This document shows, one piece after another, positions 16,967 to 25,971 of a stretch of DNA of 64,000 bases (its first letter is position 1; each line of letters starts with the position of its first letter). The DNA comes from Rhodospirillaceae bacterium. Lineage in GTDB: Bacteria > Pseudomonadota > Alphaproteobacteria > Rhodospirillales > Rhodospirillaceae. The translations under genes were made by a program, and so were the position numbers. The notes beneath the pieces were generated by a model, which saw nothing but the letters and a program-made list of their open reading frames with translations, had not been told where the DNA came from and did no database searches. Location of the stretch: contig CANJRD010000001.1 in NCBI GenBank assembly GCA_947476695.1, positions 186,001 to 250,000 on the forward strand. The letters are read 5' to 3'.

Positions 16967-17551
16967 ATGGTTGCGGCGACATCAGACTATTTGAAGCCGA
17001 TCTCGTTCCTCATCGTGGACGACAAGCAATACATGCGTCACGTGATGAAGGGCATTCTGGAAAGCCTGGGCGCGAAAACCATCGACGAAGCGGAAGACGG
17101 CACCGGCGCCCTGGCGATGATGCAGAGCTGGCCGCCCGACATCGTGCTGACCGAATACCGCCTCGCGCCCATGAGTGGCCTCGAACTCCTGCGGACGTTG
17201 CGCAAGGACAAGGGCACGTTGCGGTTCACGCCGGTGATCATGATCACCTCCGAAACCCGCCGCAAGAAGGTCATCGCCGCGCGCAATTCGGGCGTCACCG
17301 AATTCGTCGCCAAGCCCTTCAATGCCAAGGGCCTGATTCTGCGCATCAAGGAAGTGATCGAACGGCCACGTCCGTTCGTCGACGCCGGCACCTACTTCGG
17401 CCCCGACCGCCGTCGCCGCACGCAGGTGATGGGCGAAGGCCAGGATCGTCGCGGCGCCGGCGGCCCGCGCGAACAGGTCGAGGAAAAGTCGCGCAGCATG
17501 ACGCAGGATCAGATCGATCGCCTGATCGCCACCGATCCGATCCGCGACTAA
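16967..17551 (+). CDS. Orphan CheY-like receiver protein with Glu at the phosphoacceptor position
   Basis: A 194-residue protein with a receiver domain at 10-135. Acidic pair D18/D19 (IVDDKQ), the T94/S95 switch (MITSE) and K116 (AKPFN) are present. The expected phosphoacceptor Asp is Glu: TEYRLAPMSG (62-71) aligns without gaps with the D57 segment of CheY, giving E63. The ~60-residue tail is basic and polar (FGPDRRRRT, then GQDRRGAGGPREQ) with no DNA-binding domain. This tail with a GPDRRRR motif recurs in alphaproteobacterial CheY-like proteins. The Glu may mimic constitutive phosphorylation. No kinase is adjacent; its stop overlaps the convergent GST gene by 4 nt (CTAA). Confidence 0.85.
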   Translation: MVAATSDYLKPISFLIVDDKQYMRHVMKGILESLGAKTIDEAEDGTGALAMMQSWPPDIVLTEYRLAPMSGLELLRTLRKDKGTLRFTPVIMITSETRRKKVIAARNSGVTEFVAKPFNAKGLILRIKEVIERPRPFVDAGTYFGPDRRRRTQVMGEGQDRRGAGGPREQVEEKSRSMTQDQIDRLIATDPIRD

Positions 17552-18279
17552 ACCGCTTTCTGCTCCGTCATCTCCGGGAACGTGGCCGCCAGAACGCGCT
17601 CAAAATGCGCGATCAAGTTGCCGTACTTCGCGGTGGCGACCCGCAGCGGATTGCTCCACGGCTGGCGCACGATGTTGCCGATGAAGGCCGCCATGCAGAG
17701 ATCGACCGTGGTCGGCGTATCGCCGAAGCCGAACTGCCGTTGCCCTAGCCAATGACCGAGCGCGGCCACATCGGCGATCCCGAACTGATAGATCGTTTCA
17801 CGGTCATGGCGCCCGAGCCCCTGGCCGTGGATGACTTTGCCGAGACCGCGCCGAATCAGGGGCGCAATGATCGGATAGAGAAACCCGGGGATGCCGGTGA
17901 CATCTTTGATGTACGCGGCGCAGTCGGCTTCGTGTTCCGGGTCTAGCCAGCGGCCATAGACCATCACCCAATAGAGATGTTCTTCCATCATGCGTTGCAG
18001 CGCGAGGGATTCACCGCGCTGCGCGAGGGTGAGTTTGCCGTCGACGCGATGGCCGTGGCTGCGCTCCAAATGGTCGATGATAAGGCCGGAATCCGCGATC
18101 GTCTTGCCGTCGACGACGATGAAGGGCGCCTTGCCGGTCTTCGACTTCGCCCGCCCGGACAGGAACTCGACGGTATAGTCGAGCTTGGCCAGCCGCAGAT
18201 ACATCTCGAGTTTCATGCAGAAGGGGCTGGGGTTGGGTAGACCCATGCTGCGCCGGTACTGATAGAGCGTGATCGCCAT
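17548..18279 (-). CDS. Glutathione S-transferase-like protein (Fax/metaxin type)
   Basis: A 243-residue GST-fold protein. The N-terminal thioredoxin-like domain has NPSPFCMKLEMYLRLA, then GKAPFIVVDGKTIADSGLII, the Fax/Tom37-metaxin style N-domain (GST_N_4). The helical C-domain ends LCMAAFIGNIVRQPWSNPL. Such proteins often lack classical glutathione transferase activity, so the role is uncertain. Start ATG 18279 follows AGGGATC; an in-frame extension to 18318 would run into the ABC transporter gene. It lies 8 nt downstream of that gene and is probably the last gene of the acyl-CoA synthetase/ABC/GST operon. Confidence 0.8.
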   Translation of the reverse strand: MAITLYQYRRSMGLPNPSPFCMKLEMYLRLAKLDYTVEFLSGRAKSKTGKAPFIVVDGKTIADSGLIIDHLERSHGHRVDGKLTLAQRGESLALQRMMEEHLYWVMVYGRWLDPEHEADCAAYIKDVTGIPGFLYPIIAPLIRRGLGKVIHGQGLGRHDRETIYQFGIADVAALGHWLGQRQFGFGDTPTTVDLCMAAFIGNIVRQPWSNPLRVATAKYGNLIAHFERVLAATFPEMTEQKAV

Positions 18280-18287
18280 GGTGATCC

Positions 18288-20090
18288 CTACATGAACCCG
18301 CCGGCCTGACGCTGCCACAGCCGCGCGTAAGCCTGGCCGCGCGCCAGCAGCGCGGCGTGATTACCTTGCTCGACGATGCGGCCGTCTTCCAGCACCACGA
18401 TCCGATCGAGGTGCATGATGGTCGAAAGGCGGTGCGCGATGGCGATCACCGTGCGGCCCTTCATCAGATCGAGCAAGGCTTCTTGAATCAGATGCTCGGC
18501 CTCGCTGTCCAGTGACGATGTGGCTTCATCAAGTAGCAGGACCGGCGCGTTCTTCAGGAACGCGCGCGCGATGGCAACACGCTGCCGCTCCCCACCCGAC
18601 AGCTTCATGCCCTTCTCGCCGACGATGGACTCATAGCCCTTCGCGCGTGAGGCGATGAATGCGTGGCAGTGGGCGAGCTTGGCGGCCGCGATCACTTCAT
18701 CGTCCGTCGCGTCGGGTCGTCCGTAGGCGATGTTGTCGCGCACGGAGCGGTGGAACATGCCGGGGTTCTGCGGCACTTCGGCAAAGGCGTCGTGAACCGA
18801 ATCCCAGGTGGCGGCGGCGATGTCCTGACCATCGATCAGCACCGCGCCCTGTTTGATGGGGAACTGACGGCGCAGGATTTTGATCAACGTGCTTTTACCC
18901 GCGCCTGATGTGCCAACCAGCCCGATTTTCTCGCCCGCGGCCACCTCCAACGAGAAATTCCGGAACACCGGCTTGCCGTCGGGATAATCGAAGTCGACGT
19001 TGCGGATGCTGATGGCGCCGCCTGTCGCCCCCAGGGTACGTGCATGCGGCGGATCGACAATGTCATGCGGCGCAAGGATCGTGCTGAGCGCGTCGCCCAG
19101 CTGACCGACGCTTTCGTAGTAGCTGAACAGGATATCGCCCAGCGAGCGCACGTGGTTACCGACCAGAAGGTACAGCGTGACGAGCATCGTCAGGGTACCC
19201 ACGCTGATCTCGCCGGCCAGCGTCGACTGCAGCGCATGGAAAGCCAGCCACGCCAGGAAGGCGAAGCTTCCGCCGTGCAGGATCAAACGCATGCGGATCG
19301 CGGCGAAGCGCAGCCCCGTATAGGTCGCGGCCTCGCGGTCGTTATAGGGACCGAGCGCACGGCGCTCCTGCGCGGTGCCGCTGAAGCTGCGCACAAGCTC
19401 CCAGTTGAGCGCGCTGTCGCCCATGCGACCCGACTGCTCGGACGCCGCGTGCGAACTGGCCTTGGCCAGCGTCCGCAGGGGCCGCGCCAGCATCGGCAGG
19501 ATCGCCAGCAAGACGACGACGAACAGCGCCGCCGGCCACAGCATTTCCGGCGCGGTGCGCGCCAGCATCACGCCGGCCACGCCGAACAGGATCACGAACC
19601 GCACCGCATGGGCGGCAAAGAGATCGAGGAATGTGGTCGCGGACGAAGCCGCGACGCGGATCTTATGGGCGAGCGCGCCGCTGATGTGATCGAGGAAATA
19701 GCGCGGGGCGTGACCCATCAAGTAGGCGAACAGGCCCTCATGGATGCGCATACGCAACTTGGTCTGCGTCGTCCAGTAGACAGCGCCATAGGCGTTGGCG
19801 AATGCCGAAGCGCTGAACCACGTGCCGCAGAGGGCGGCGAACCACACCATGGGGTTGCCGTCGCGCGTGCCAGACAGCACGTTGACGAGCTGGCCGAGCA
19901 CAAAGGCCTGGATGGTTTCCGCCGCGGTGGCCGCGCCGTAAAGGCAGGCCATCGCCAGCACCTGCCAGATGAAGCCTTGGCTGGCGTAGTGCCAGATGAA
20001 ACGCCACGGCGTGCGGGGGATTTCGCGATGGCGCGCCGCGGTCACGGCCGGCAAGGCGGAAATCTGCGACAGATGGGTATCGTCGGGCAT
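18288..20090 (-). CDS. ABC exporter with fused membrane and ATPase domains
   Basis: A 600-residue half-transporter, acting as a homodimer in the inner membrane. The N-terminal ~330 residues carry six hydrophobic helices (ABC_membrane type 1). The nucleotide-binding domain has Walker A GTSGAGKST, signature LSGGERQRVAIARA, Walker B LLLDEATSSLD and H-loop IAHRLST. This is the MsbA/LmrA-like exporter class; substrate may be lipid or drug. The ATG at 20090 fits the usual N-terminal length, while an upstream extension would overlap the acyl-CoA synthetase gene 35 nt away. Likely co-transcribed with that gene and the GST. Confidence 0.88.
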   Translation of the reverse strand: MPDDTHLSQISALPAVTAARHREIPRTPWRFIWHYASQGFIWQVLAMACLYGAATAAETIQAFVLGQLVNVLSGTRDGNPMVWFAALCGTWFSASAFANAYGAVYWTTQTKLRMRIHEGLFAYLMGHAPRYFLDHISGALAHKIRVAASSATTFLDLFAAHAVRFVILFGVAGVMLARTAPEMLWPAALFVVVLLAILPMLARPLRTLAKASSHAASEQSGRMGDSALNWELVRSFSGTAQERRALGPYNDREAATYTGLRFAAIRMRLILHGGSFAFLAWLAFHALQSTLAGEISVGTLTMLVTLYLLVGNHVRSLGDILFSYYESVGQLGDALSTILAPHDIVDPPHARTLGATGGAISIRNVDFDYPDGKPVFRNFSLEVAAGEKIGLVGTSGAGKSTLIKILRRQFPIKQGAVLIDGQDIAAATWDSVHDAFAEVPQNPGMFHRSVRDNIAYGRPDATDDEVIAAAKLAHCHAFIASRAKGYESIVGEKGMKLSGGERQRVAIARAFLKNAPVLLLDEATSSLDSEAEHLIQEALLDLMKGRTVIAIAHRLSTIMHLDRIVVLEDGRIVEQGNHAALLARGQAYARLWQRQAGGFM

Positions 20091-20125
20091 GGCCGGCAGT
20101 TTAGCGGAGACGCCGCGCAGAGGCT

Positions 20126-21748
20126 TCAGAGTTCCTTCACGCGCTGGCGCAAAATGAACTTTTGGATCTTGCCCGTGGAGGTCTTCGGCAGTTCCGTGAA
20201 CACCACCGTCTTCGGCGCCTTGAAGTGCGCCATGTTGGCGCGGCAGAAGGCGATGATTTCCTCGGCGGTTGCGGTCTGGCCGGTCTTCAGCGTCACGAAG
20301 GCGCAAGGCGTCTCACCCCAGTGACTGTCGGGCCGGGCGACCACCGCCGCCTCCAGCACCGCAGGGTGCTTGAACAGCACGCCTTCGATCTCGATGGTGG
20401 AGATATTCTCACCGCCGGAGATGATGATGTCCTTCGAACGATCCTTGAGCTCGATGTAGCCGTTCGGATGCATCACGCCGAGATCGCCGGAATGGAACCA
20501 GCCGCCCGCGAACGCTTCATCCGTGGCCTTCTGGTTCTTCAGATAGCCTTTCATCACGTTGTTGCCGCGGAACATGACTTCGCCGATGGTCGCGCCGTCG
20601 GCGGGCACGTCCTGCATGGTCTGCGGGTCCATGACCGCGAGACCTTCGAGCATCGGGTTGGGCACACCCTGGCGCGCTTTCAAGGCCGCGCGTTCGTTGA
20701 GCGACAGCGCATCCCATTCCGGATGCCAGTCGCAGATCGTCGCCGGGCCGTAGGTCTCGGTGAGGCCGTAACCGTGCGCGACCTTGATGCCCATGCTTTC
20801 CATCGACGCGATCACCGCGGCCGGCGGCGCCGCACCGGCGGTCAAGACCGACATGCCCTGCGGCAGGCCTTGTTTCATTTCCGACGGCGCGTTGATGAGC
20901 ATGTTGAGGACGGTCGGCGCGCCGCAGAAATGCGTCACCCCTTCGGCTTTCATGGCCGCGAACACGGCGGTGGTGTCGACCTTGCGCAAACACACATGCG
21001 TGCCGGCGAGCATCGTCACCGTCCACGGGAAGCACCAGCCATTGCAGTGGAACATCGGCAGCGTCCACAGATAGACCGGCAGCGGCGGCATCGCCCAGCC
21101 CAGCAGGTTGCCCATGGCGTTCAGATACGCACCGCGATGATGCGTGACGACGCCCTTGGGATTGCCGGTCGTGCCCGAGGTGTAGCCGAGCGCGATGGCG
21201 TCCCATTCGTCCGTGGGGCCCTCCCACGGCGCGTTGGGATCGGCGGCGGCGATAAAGGACTCATAGTCCTGCGCGCCGAGCCGCTCGCCATTCGGCACCG
21301 CCGCATCGGCGATGTCGATCACTATGGGTTTGGCGTCGCACTGCTTCAGCGCCTCGCGCGCCAGGGGCGCGAACTCGACATCGACCAGCAGCATCTTGGT
21401 TTCGCCGTGGTCGAGGATGAAAGCGATGGCCGCCGCGTCCAGGCGATAGTTGATCGCGTTGTGCAGGCAGCCGGCCATTGGCACGCCGAAGTTCGATTCC
21501 AGATGCGCCGGCACGTTGGGCGCGAGAATGGCGACCGTGTCGCCGCGCTGGAGGCCTGCGCCCTTGATCGCCGCTGCCAGGCGCCGGCAGCGCGCGTAGA
21601 AGGTGCGGTAATCGTAACGCCAATCGCCATGCACCACGGCGGTGCGCTCCGGATACACGCGCGCGGCGCGCTTCAGGAACGACAGGGGCGAGAGGGATTC
21701 ATAATTGGCCGCGATTTGCGGCAATTCGTCAGCGCGTGCGGTGCTCAT
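20126..21748 (-). CDS. Acyl-CoA synthetase (AMP-dependent synthetase/ligase)
   Basis: A 540-residue adenylate-forming enzyme activating a fatty or aromatic acid to its CoA thioester. The AMP-binding core motif is YTSGTTGNPKGV (189-200). Further motifs are GYGLTETYGP, GWFHSGDLGVMHPNGYIELKDRSKD (with the conserved Asp for ribose binding) and the C-terminal catalytic lysine in PKTSTGKIQK. The overall sequence is closest in feel to medium/long-chain fatty acid or methylmercaptopropionate-CoA ligases; the acid cannot be predicted. It heads the minus-strand synthetase/ABC/GST operon and is divergent from the flavoprotein at 21830. Confidence 0.88.
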   Translation of the reverse strand: MSTARADELPQIAANYESLSPLSFLKRAARVYPERTAVVHGDWRYDYRTFYARCRRLAAAIKGAGLQRGDTVAILAPNVPAHLESNFGVPMAGCLHNAINYRLDAAAIAFILDHGETKMLLVDVEFAPLAREALKQCDAKPIVIDIADAAVPNGERLGAQDYESFIAAADPNAPWEGPTDEWDAIALGYTSGTTGNPKGVVTHHRGAYLNAMGNLLGWAMPPLPVYLWTLPMFHCNGWCFPWTVTMLAGTHVCLRKVDTTAVFAAMKAEGVTHFCGAPTVLNMLINAPSEMKQGLPQGMSVLTAGAAPPAAVIASMESMGIKVAHGYGLTETYGPATICDWHPEWDALSLNERAALKARQGVPNPMLEGLAVMDPQTMQDVPADGATIGEVMFRGNNVMKGYLKNQKATDEAFAGGWFHSGDLGVMHPNGYIELKDRSKDIIISGGENISTIEIEGVLFKHPAVLEAAVVARPDSHWGETPCAFVTLKTGQTATAEEIIAFCRANMAHFKAPKTVVFTELPKTSTGKIQKFILRQRVKEL

Positions 21749-21829
21749 ACTGCGATCCTATTTCACAGGACGAAGCCACAGCAATCCCGCATAAGCTAGC
21801 ATCGCATCACGCGTACACGAGGGGCTGCG

Positions 21830-23251
21830 ATGAGCGACTGGGATGTGATTTGCGTCGGCGCGGGATCGGCGGGATTGCCCCTGGCGATTCGCGCGGCGGA
21901 GCGCGGGGCCAAGGTCCTGCAGCTCGAAGCCGACGGCCGCATCGGCGGCACCCTGCACTACACCGCCGGACAGTTCAGCGCCGCCGGCACGCGCCTTCAA
22001 AAAAGCCTCGGCATCGACGACAGCCCGGACGAACATTTCGCCGACGCCCAGCGCATCGCCCACGGCACCATCGATCCCCTCGTCCTGCGGCTGTGCGTCG
22101 ACAATGCCGCCGCCATGGTCGATTGGCTCGAGGACATCGGCTTCACATTCGCCCCCGGGATGCCGGTGGCGGGTGAGGCGCACGAGGCCTATCGCACGCG
22201 CCGGTATCAGTGGGGCACAAGCATGGGGCTCTCGATCCTCGAGACCCTGCGCCCCCTGCACGACAAACTGATCGCCGCCGGCAAGATCGACCTGCGCCTG
22301 AAACACCGCATGCGCAGCCTGATGACCGACGCTTCGGGCACCGCGCTCGGCGTGAGGGTCGAAGGGCCGGACGGCAAAGAGCTTGAATTCCGCGGCCGCA
22401 ACATCGTGCTGACCACGGGCGGCTATGCCGCGGGTCCCGACGTGTGGAAGGAACTGACGCCGCAGTTTCCGCTGTGCTCATACGCCAGCCCGATGGCGCG
22501 CGGCGACGGCATCGTCGCGGCGAAGGCGATGGGCGCACAAGTCGGTTACGGCGAGAACTATCTCACCACTTTCGCCGGCGTGCTGAACGACGAGAGCAAT
22601 CCCTGCTCCGGCGGTTTCCTCGGACTCTCCCCAAAATCACGTACCATCTGGGAGATTTTTGTCGACGCGAACGGCAAGCGCTTCATGCGCGAGGACCATC
22701 CCAGCATCGACTATCGCGAACGCCAACTGCTGCGTCAGCCGGGCACCGCGATGTCGGTCGTGTTCGATGAGGGCATCTTGCAGAACGCGCCGCCGTTCGC
22801 CGCGCCGCCCGGCAGCTCGCCGAGTGCGGGCTTGCGCGCGAAGCTGGGCAACCATCCGCGCTTCTTGAAGGCGGACACCCTGGACGAACTGGCGGCGAAA
22901 CTGGGCGTGCCGGCGGCGAACCTGAAGAAGACGGTGGCCGACTATAACGCCGCCGTCGACGCGCAATCCGATCCCGAATTCGGCCGGCAGTTCCTGATCC
23001 GCAGAATCGAGAAGGCGCCGTTCTATGCGATCCGCGCGCAGGGCATCACGGTTGTCAGCCCGGCCGGCCTGGCGGTGAACGATCGGCTGCAGGTGCTGAA
23101 AGGGGACGGCGTGGCCATCCCGAACCTCTATGCCGCCGGCGAGATCCTGGGCATGGGCCGTACGTCGGGCAACGCCTTCGTCGGCGGCCTGTCGCTGACC
23201 CCCGCCCTCACCTTCGGCAAGATGCTCGGCGAGCGCCTGCTGAGCTGGTGA
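21830..23251 (+). CDS. FAD-dependent oxidoreductase (fumarate reductase/3-ketosteroid dehydrogenase-like)
   Basis: A 473-residue cytosolic flavoprotein. The N-terminal FAD-binding motif is GAGSAG (10-15) with E33 at the end of strand 2. GRNIVLTTGGYA and GRTSGNAFVGGLSLTPALTFG are the second FAD-contact regions of the FAD_binding_2 family. A capping domain lies between about 150 and 330. Relatives include soluble fumarate reductase flavoproteins, tricarballylate dehydrogenase and ketosteroid 1-dehydrogenase; the substrate-binding His/Arg pairs of fumarate reductase are not evident. It could oxidise or reduce an alpha,beta-unsaturated compound. It is divergent from the acyl-CoA synthetase, which may act on the same substrate. 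Confidence 0.82.
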   Translation: MSDWDVICVGAGSAGLPLAIRAAERGAKVLQLEADGRIGGTLHYTAGQFSAAGTRLQKSLGIDDSPDEHFADAQRIAHGTIDPLVLRLCVDNAAAMVDWLEDIGFTFAPGMPVAGEAHEAYRTRRYQWGTSMGLSILETLRPLHDKLIAAGKIDLRLKHRMRSLMTDASGTALGVRVEGPDGKELEFRGRNIVLTTGGYAAGPDVWKELTPQFPLCSYASPMARGDGIVAAKAMGAQVGYGENYLTTFAGVLNDESNPCSGGFLGLSPKSRTIWEIFVDANGKRFMREDHPSIDYRERQLLRQPGTAMSVVFDEGILQNAPPFAAPPGSSPSAGLRAKLGNHPRFLKADTLDELAAKLGVPAANLKKTVADYNAAVDAQSDPEFGRQFLIRRIEKAPFYAIRAQGITVVSPAGLAVNDRLQVLKGDGVAIPNLYAAGEILGMGRTSGNAFVGGLSLTPALTFGKMLGERLLSW

Positions 23252-23328
23252 CGGGTACGCGCCATCTCCCCGCTGGGGGCATGGATAAGGTGATTTGGCG
23301 CTGTTTCGCTAGGAAAATCGGGAGAAAA

Positions 23329-23405
23329 TGGCGCGCCCGGAAGGACTCGAACCTCCAGCCTTCTGATTCGTAGTCAGATGCTCTATCCAATTGAGCTACG
23401 GGCGC
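23329..23405 (-). tRNA. tRNA-Arg (anticodon ACG)
   Basis: Minus-strand cloverleaf of 77 nt. The acceptor stem GCGCCCG pairs with CGGGCGC, the discriminator is G and the CCA is encoded (23329-23331). The anticodon arm TCTGA-CTACGAA-TCAGA gives ACG, decoded as inosine-modified arginine tRNA reading CGU/CGC/CGA. GGTTCGAGTCC is the T arm. No duplicated 3' end or integrase is seen nearby. Confidence 0.97.
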
Positions 23406-23812
23406 GCAGCTATCCCAAGTCGCGGTGACGGTTGGATCGTCGGCACCCCTGGAACAGATGTCCCGCCGTGAAGGATATGACGTTTCGTCGTATCCCCCGC
23501 TGGCGGGTGGCCTGAAATATAGCCATCACGCGGAGCACGCAAGGAAAAACCGGGGCGACACCGGGGACGGCGTCAACACGCGTTTTACGCGAAGGTTCTG
23601 AGGCTTAACGATGATGTCGTTGTGACGACGCGCGACGCGGCTTGTCCTGCTGGACTCCATCGCGTACAGTCGAAGGGACGAGGGGTAAGCCGAAATTTTG
23701 GCCTATCCCAAGCCTTTGCGGGCCGTTCCTTAAGAATACGCCGCAAGGGTGGATCATGCGGGGCAAGGCGGAGCGGGGCGGGCGATCACTCGCCTGCGCT
23801 GTTTGCGGGAAC
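23406..23812. other. 407-base intergenic stretch without a supported gene
   Basis: Between tRNA-Arg and the lipoprotein gene I see no supported coding region. Short open frames here have no family signature, and the in-frame extension of the lipoprotein back to 23642 is too polar to be its N-terminus. The only structure noted is an imperfect 10-bp stem at 23473-23495 (GGATATGACG/CGTCGTATCC, TTT loop), followed by CCCGC-TG-GCGGG. It probably contains the promoters for the tRNA (minus) and the lipoprotein gene (plus). Confidence 0.5.
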
Positions 23813-24907
23813 ATGACGATGGGTTTGCAGGGGTTATCCACACATCCGCAGGTGCGCCGGCGTCAGCAGGTCATATCGACCGCGATGCTTGGCCTGTTCC
23901 TGGCGGGATGCGCGAGCGCGACGGGCGGACCGGCAATTGCAGCCGAAGACCGCAACACGCCCGCGCCGGTGGCGCGCGTCACCCCTGAAGCAGTCGCACA
24001 AGCTTCCAAGCCCTCGGGCAACGTCGGCACCACAGCCGTGGGCCAGAAAGTCGCGGGCTTCCGCAGCGACTTCGACAAATTGAAGACCAACACCCATACC
24101 CGCTACGCGCAGCTTGAATCGGTGCGCGCGCAGACGGTGACGAACGTCCAGAATTACCAGGCGCTGGTCGCCGGCATCCGCTCGCGCCTGCAGATGGGCT
24201 CGACCCCGGGCAACCCGGAACTGCTGGCCCAGTGGAGCCAGGCCCAGAGCCAGCTGACCCAGATCGACAACGACGTGCGCACGTTGAACCAGCTGTCGAC
24301 CCAGGTCTCGGCCGACGCCGCGCAGTCGTCGTACCTGCTTGAGAGCATCCGTTCGGCCTTCGCGCTGTCCGGCGCGATTGAGGAAGACCATCGCCAGCTT
24401 CGTCTGCTCGAGGACGAAGTGAACCAGAACATGATCGTCATCGACCGCGCCCTGCAGGGCCTGAACGACGAGATCAATCGCCAATCGCAGAGTGTCGCGA
24501 GCGAGCGCACCGCCCTGGTGCAGGTCGCCGGCGACATCAATGCGGGCCAGACTTACGGCAGCATGCAGCGCCGCGCCTCCACGCCGATGCGCACCAGCAT
24601 GACAGGCGTGCAGCCCGCCTCGTTCGAGCGCCGCCCGCTGGTCGTGATCAAGTTCGACAAGGCCGACGTGGCCTATGAATCGCAGCTGTACCAGGCGCTG
24701 AGCCGCGCGCTGGAACGCCGCCCGGACGCGGTGTTCGATCTGGTCGCTGTCTCGCCGCAGGCCGACACCACCGATGCCGCCAAGCAGCGCGCCGCCAATG
24801 TGCTGAAGTCGATGACCGGTATGGGTCTGCCCGCGAATCGCGTGACGGAAAGCGCGATCTCCAGCACCACCGCGCCGACGCCGGAAGTGCACGTTTACGT
24901 GCAGTAA
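23813..24907 (+). CDS. Coiled-coil lipoprotein with an OmpA-like C-terminal segment, uncharacterised
   Basis: A 364-residue envelope protein. The lipoprotein signal QVISTAMLGLFLAGC puts the lipidated Cys at residue 33. Residues ~80-250 are heptad-rich and Gln/Asn/Ala-rich (FDKLKTNTHTRYAQLESVRA onward), predicted coiled coil. The last ~95 residues (RRPLVVIKFDKADVAYESQL ... RAANVLKSMTGMGLP) have the strand-helix-strand rhythm of OmpA-like peptidoglycan-binding domains, but I cannot see its diagnostic residues clearly. The start at ATG 23813 leaves a basic n-region before the signal helix. It may link the outer membrane or inner membrane to the wall. It is convergent with panC. Confidence 0.65.
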   Translation: MTMGLQGLSTHPQVRRRQQVISTAMLGLFLAGCASATGGPAIAAEDRNTPAPVARVTPEAVAQASKPSGNVGTTAVGQKVAGFRSDFDKLKTNTHTRYAQLESVRAQTVTNVQNYQALVAGIRSRLQMGSTPGNPELLAQWSQAQSQLTQIDNDVRTLNQLSTQVSADAAQSSYLLESIRSAFALSGAIEEDHRQLRLLEDEVNQNMIVIDRALQGLNDEINRQSQSVASERTALVQVAGDINAGQTYGSMQRRASTPMRTSMTGVQPASFERRPLVVIKFDKADVAYESQLYQALSRALERRPDAVFDLVAVSPQADTTDAAKQRAANVLKSMTGMGLPANRVTESAISSTTAPTPEVHVYVQ

Positions 24908-25017
24908 TCGGGCGCCGGCTTTCGCCGTACGCCAACCACCCGTTCTCAATACTTGATCGCGCGCGACGTGACCGCATCGGCACGCGCGCGTATCCCGCCC
25001 GTTCGAGTCCGTCGAGA

Positions 25018-25884
25018 TCAGCGCTGGATAGCCACGTTATCGATCAGGCGCGCGCGGCCCAGATGCGCCGCCGCGAGCACGCGGCCCGGCTCGGTGGCGT
25101 TCTGAAGCGGCGCGAGCGTGTCAGCATGCCGGGCCTCGACATAGTCGATACGGCCAAATCCGGCGGCGGCGATCGCCGCCTTCGCCGTGGTCAACGCAGC
25201 GGCGATATCGCCACCTTCGGCGATGCTGGCCGCCGCCGCGACGATCGCCTTGTGCAAGGCTGGCGCAAGCGCGCGTTCATCGGCCGTGAGGTAGGCATTG
25301 CGTGACGACAGCGCGAGGCCGTCGGCATCGCGCATCGTCGGCACGCCGACGATATCGACCGGAATGTTCAGATCCGTCTGCAGGCGCTTGATGATCGCCA
25401 GCTGCTGATAGTCCTTTTCCCCGAACAACGCAGCATCGGGGCAGGCTTGCAGCAGCAGCTTCGTGACAACCGTCGCCACGCCATCGAAATGGCCGGGTCG
25501 ATGCGCGCCGTCGAGTTCCTCGCTCAAGCCCGCGACACGCACGCTGGTCGCGAAGCCCGGTGGATACATTGCCGCAACATCGGGCGCGAACAGAAGACTG
25601 ACGCCTGCGGCGGCGAGCAATTGGAAGTCCTCGGACTCCTGGCGCGGATAAGCGCCGAAGTCTTCGTTCGGCCCAAACTGCTTCGGATTGACGAAGATGG
25701 TGGCGACAACGCGATCGCAGAGCTGAAGCCCGCGCTGCACCAGCGCGAGATGACCCTTGTGCAGGGCGCCCATCGTGGGCACGAGCGCGACTTTCAGATC
25801 GTCGCGGCGCCACGCGGCAATGCGCCGGCGCAGCGAATCAACATCGCGCACAATCACAAGAGTATCGGGTCCGCTGACGGCCAT
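25018..25884 (-). CDS. panC: Pantothenate synthetase
   Basis: A 288-residue cytosolic enzyme joining pantoate and beta-alanine with ATP in coenzyme A synthesis. PTMGALHKGHLALV (36-49) contains the HxxH nucleotidyl-transfer motif (H42, H45). TIFVNPKQFGPNEDF and FGEKDYQQLAI are further family signatures, and LSSRNAYL is the KMSKS-equivalent (here S-S-R-N). A GGGGAG Shine-Dalgarno precedes the ATG at 25884. It follows panB by 87 nt, giving the usual panB-panC pair. Confidence 0.97.
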   Translation of the reverse strand: MAVSGPDTLVIVRDVDSLRRRIAAWRRDDLKVALVPTMGALHKGHLALVQRGLQLCDRVVATIFVNPKQFGPNEDFGAYPRQESEDFQLLAAAGVSLLFAPDVAAMYPPGFATSVRVAGLSEELDGAHRPGHFDGVATVVTKLLLQACPDAALFGEKDYQQLAIIKRLQTDLNIPVDIVGVPTMRDADGLALSSRNAYLTADERALAPALHKAIVAAAASIAEGGDIAAALTTAKAAIAAAGFGRIDYVEARHADTLAPLQNATEPGRVLAAAHLGRARLIDNVAIQR

Positions 25885-25971
25885 TCGGGCTCCCCAACAA
25901 CGCGCGCAGCTTATAGCCGAGGGAAGACGCCGACGCTAGCGCACTAGCGTTTGCATTTTCGTGATTCAGCG

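Noticed and set aside
23329-23405. tRNA-Arg as an integration site for a mobile element
   Set aside because: No integrase, no duplicated tRNA 3' end and no composition change nearby.
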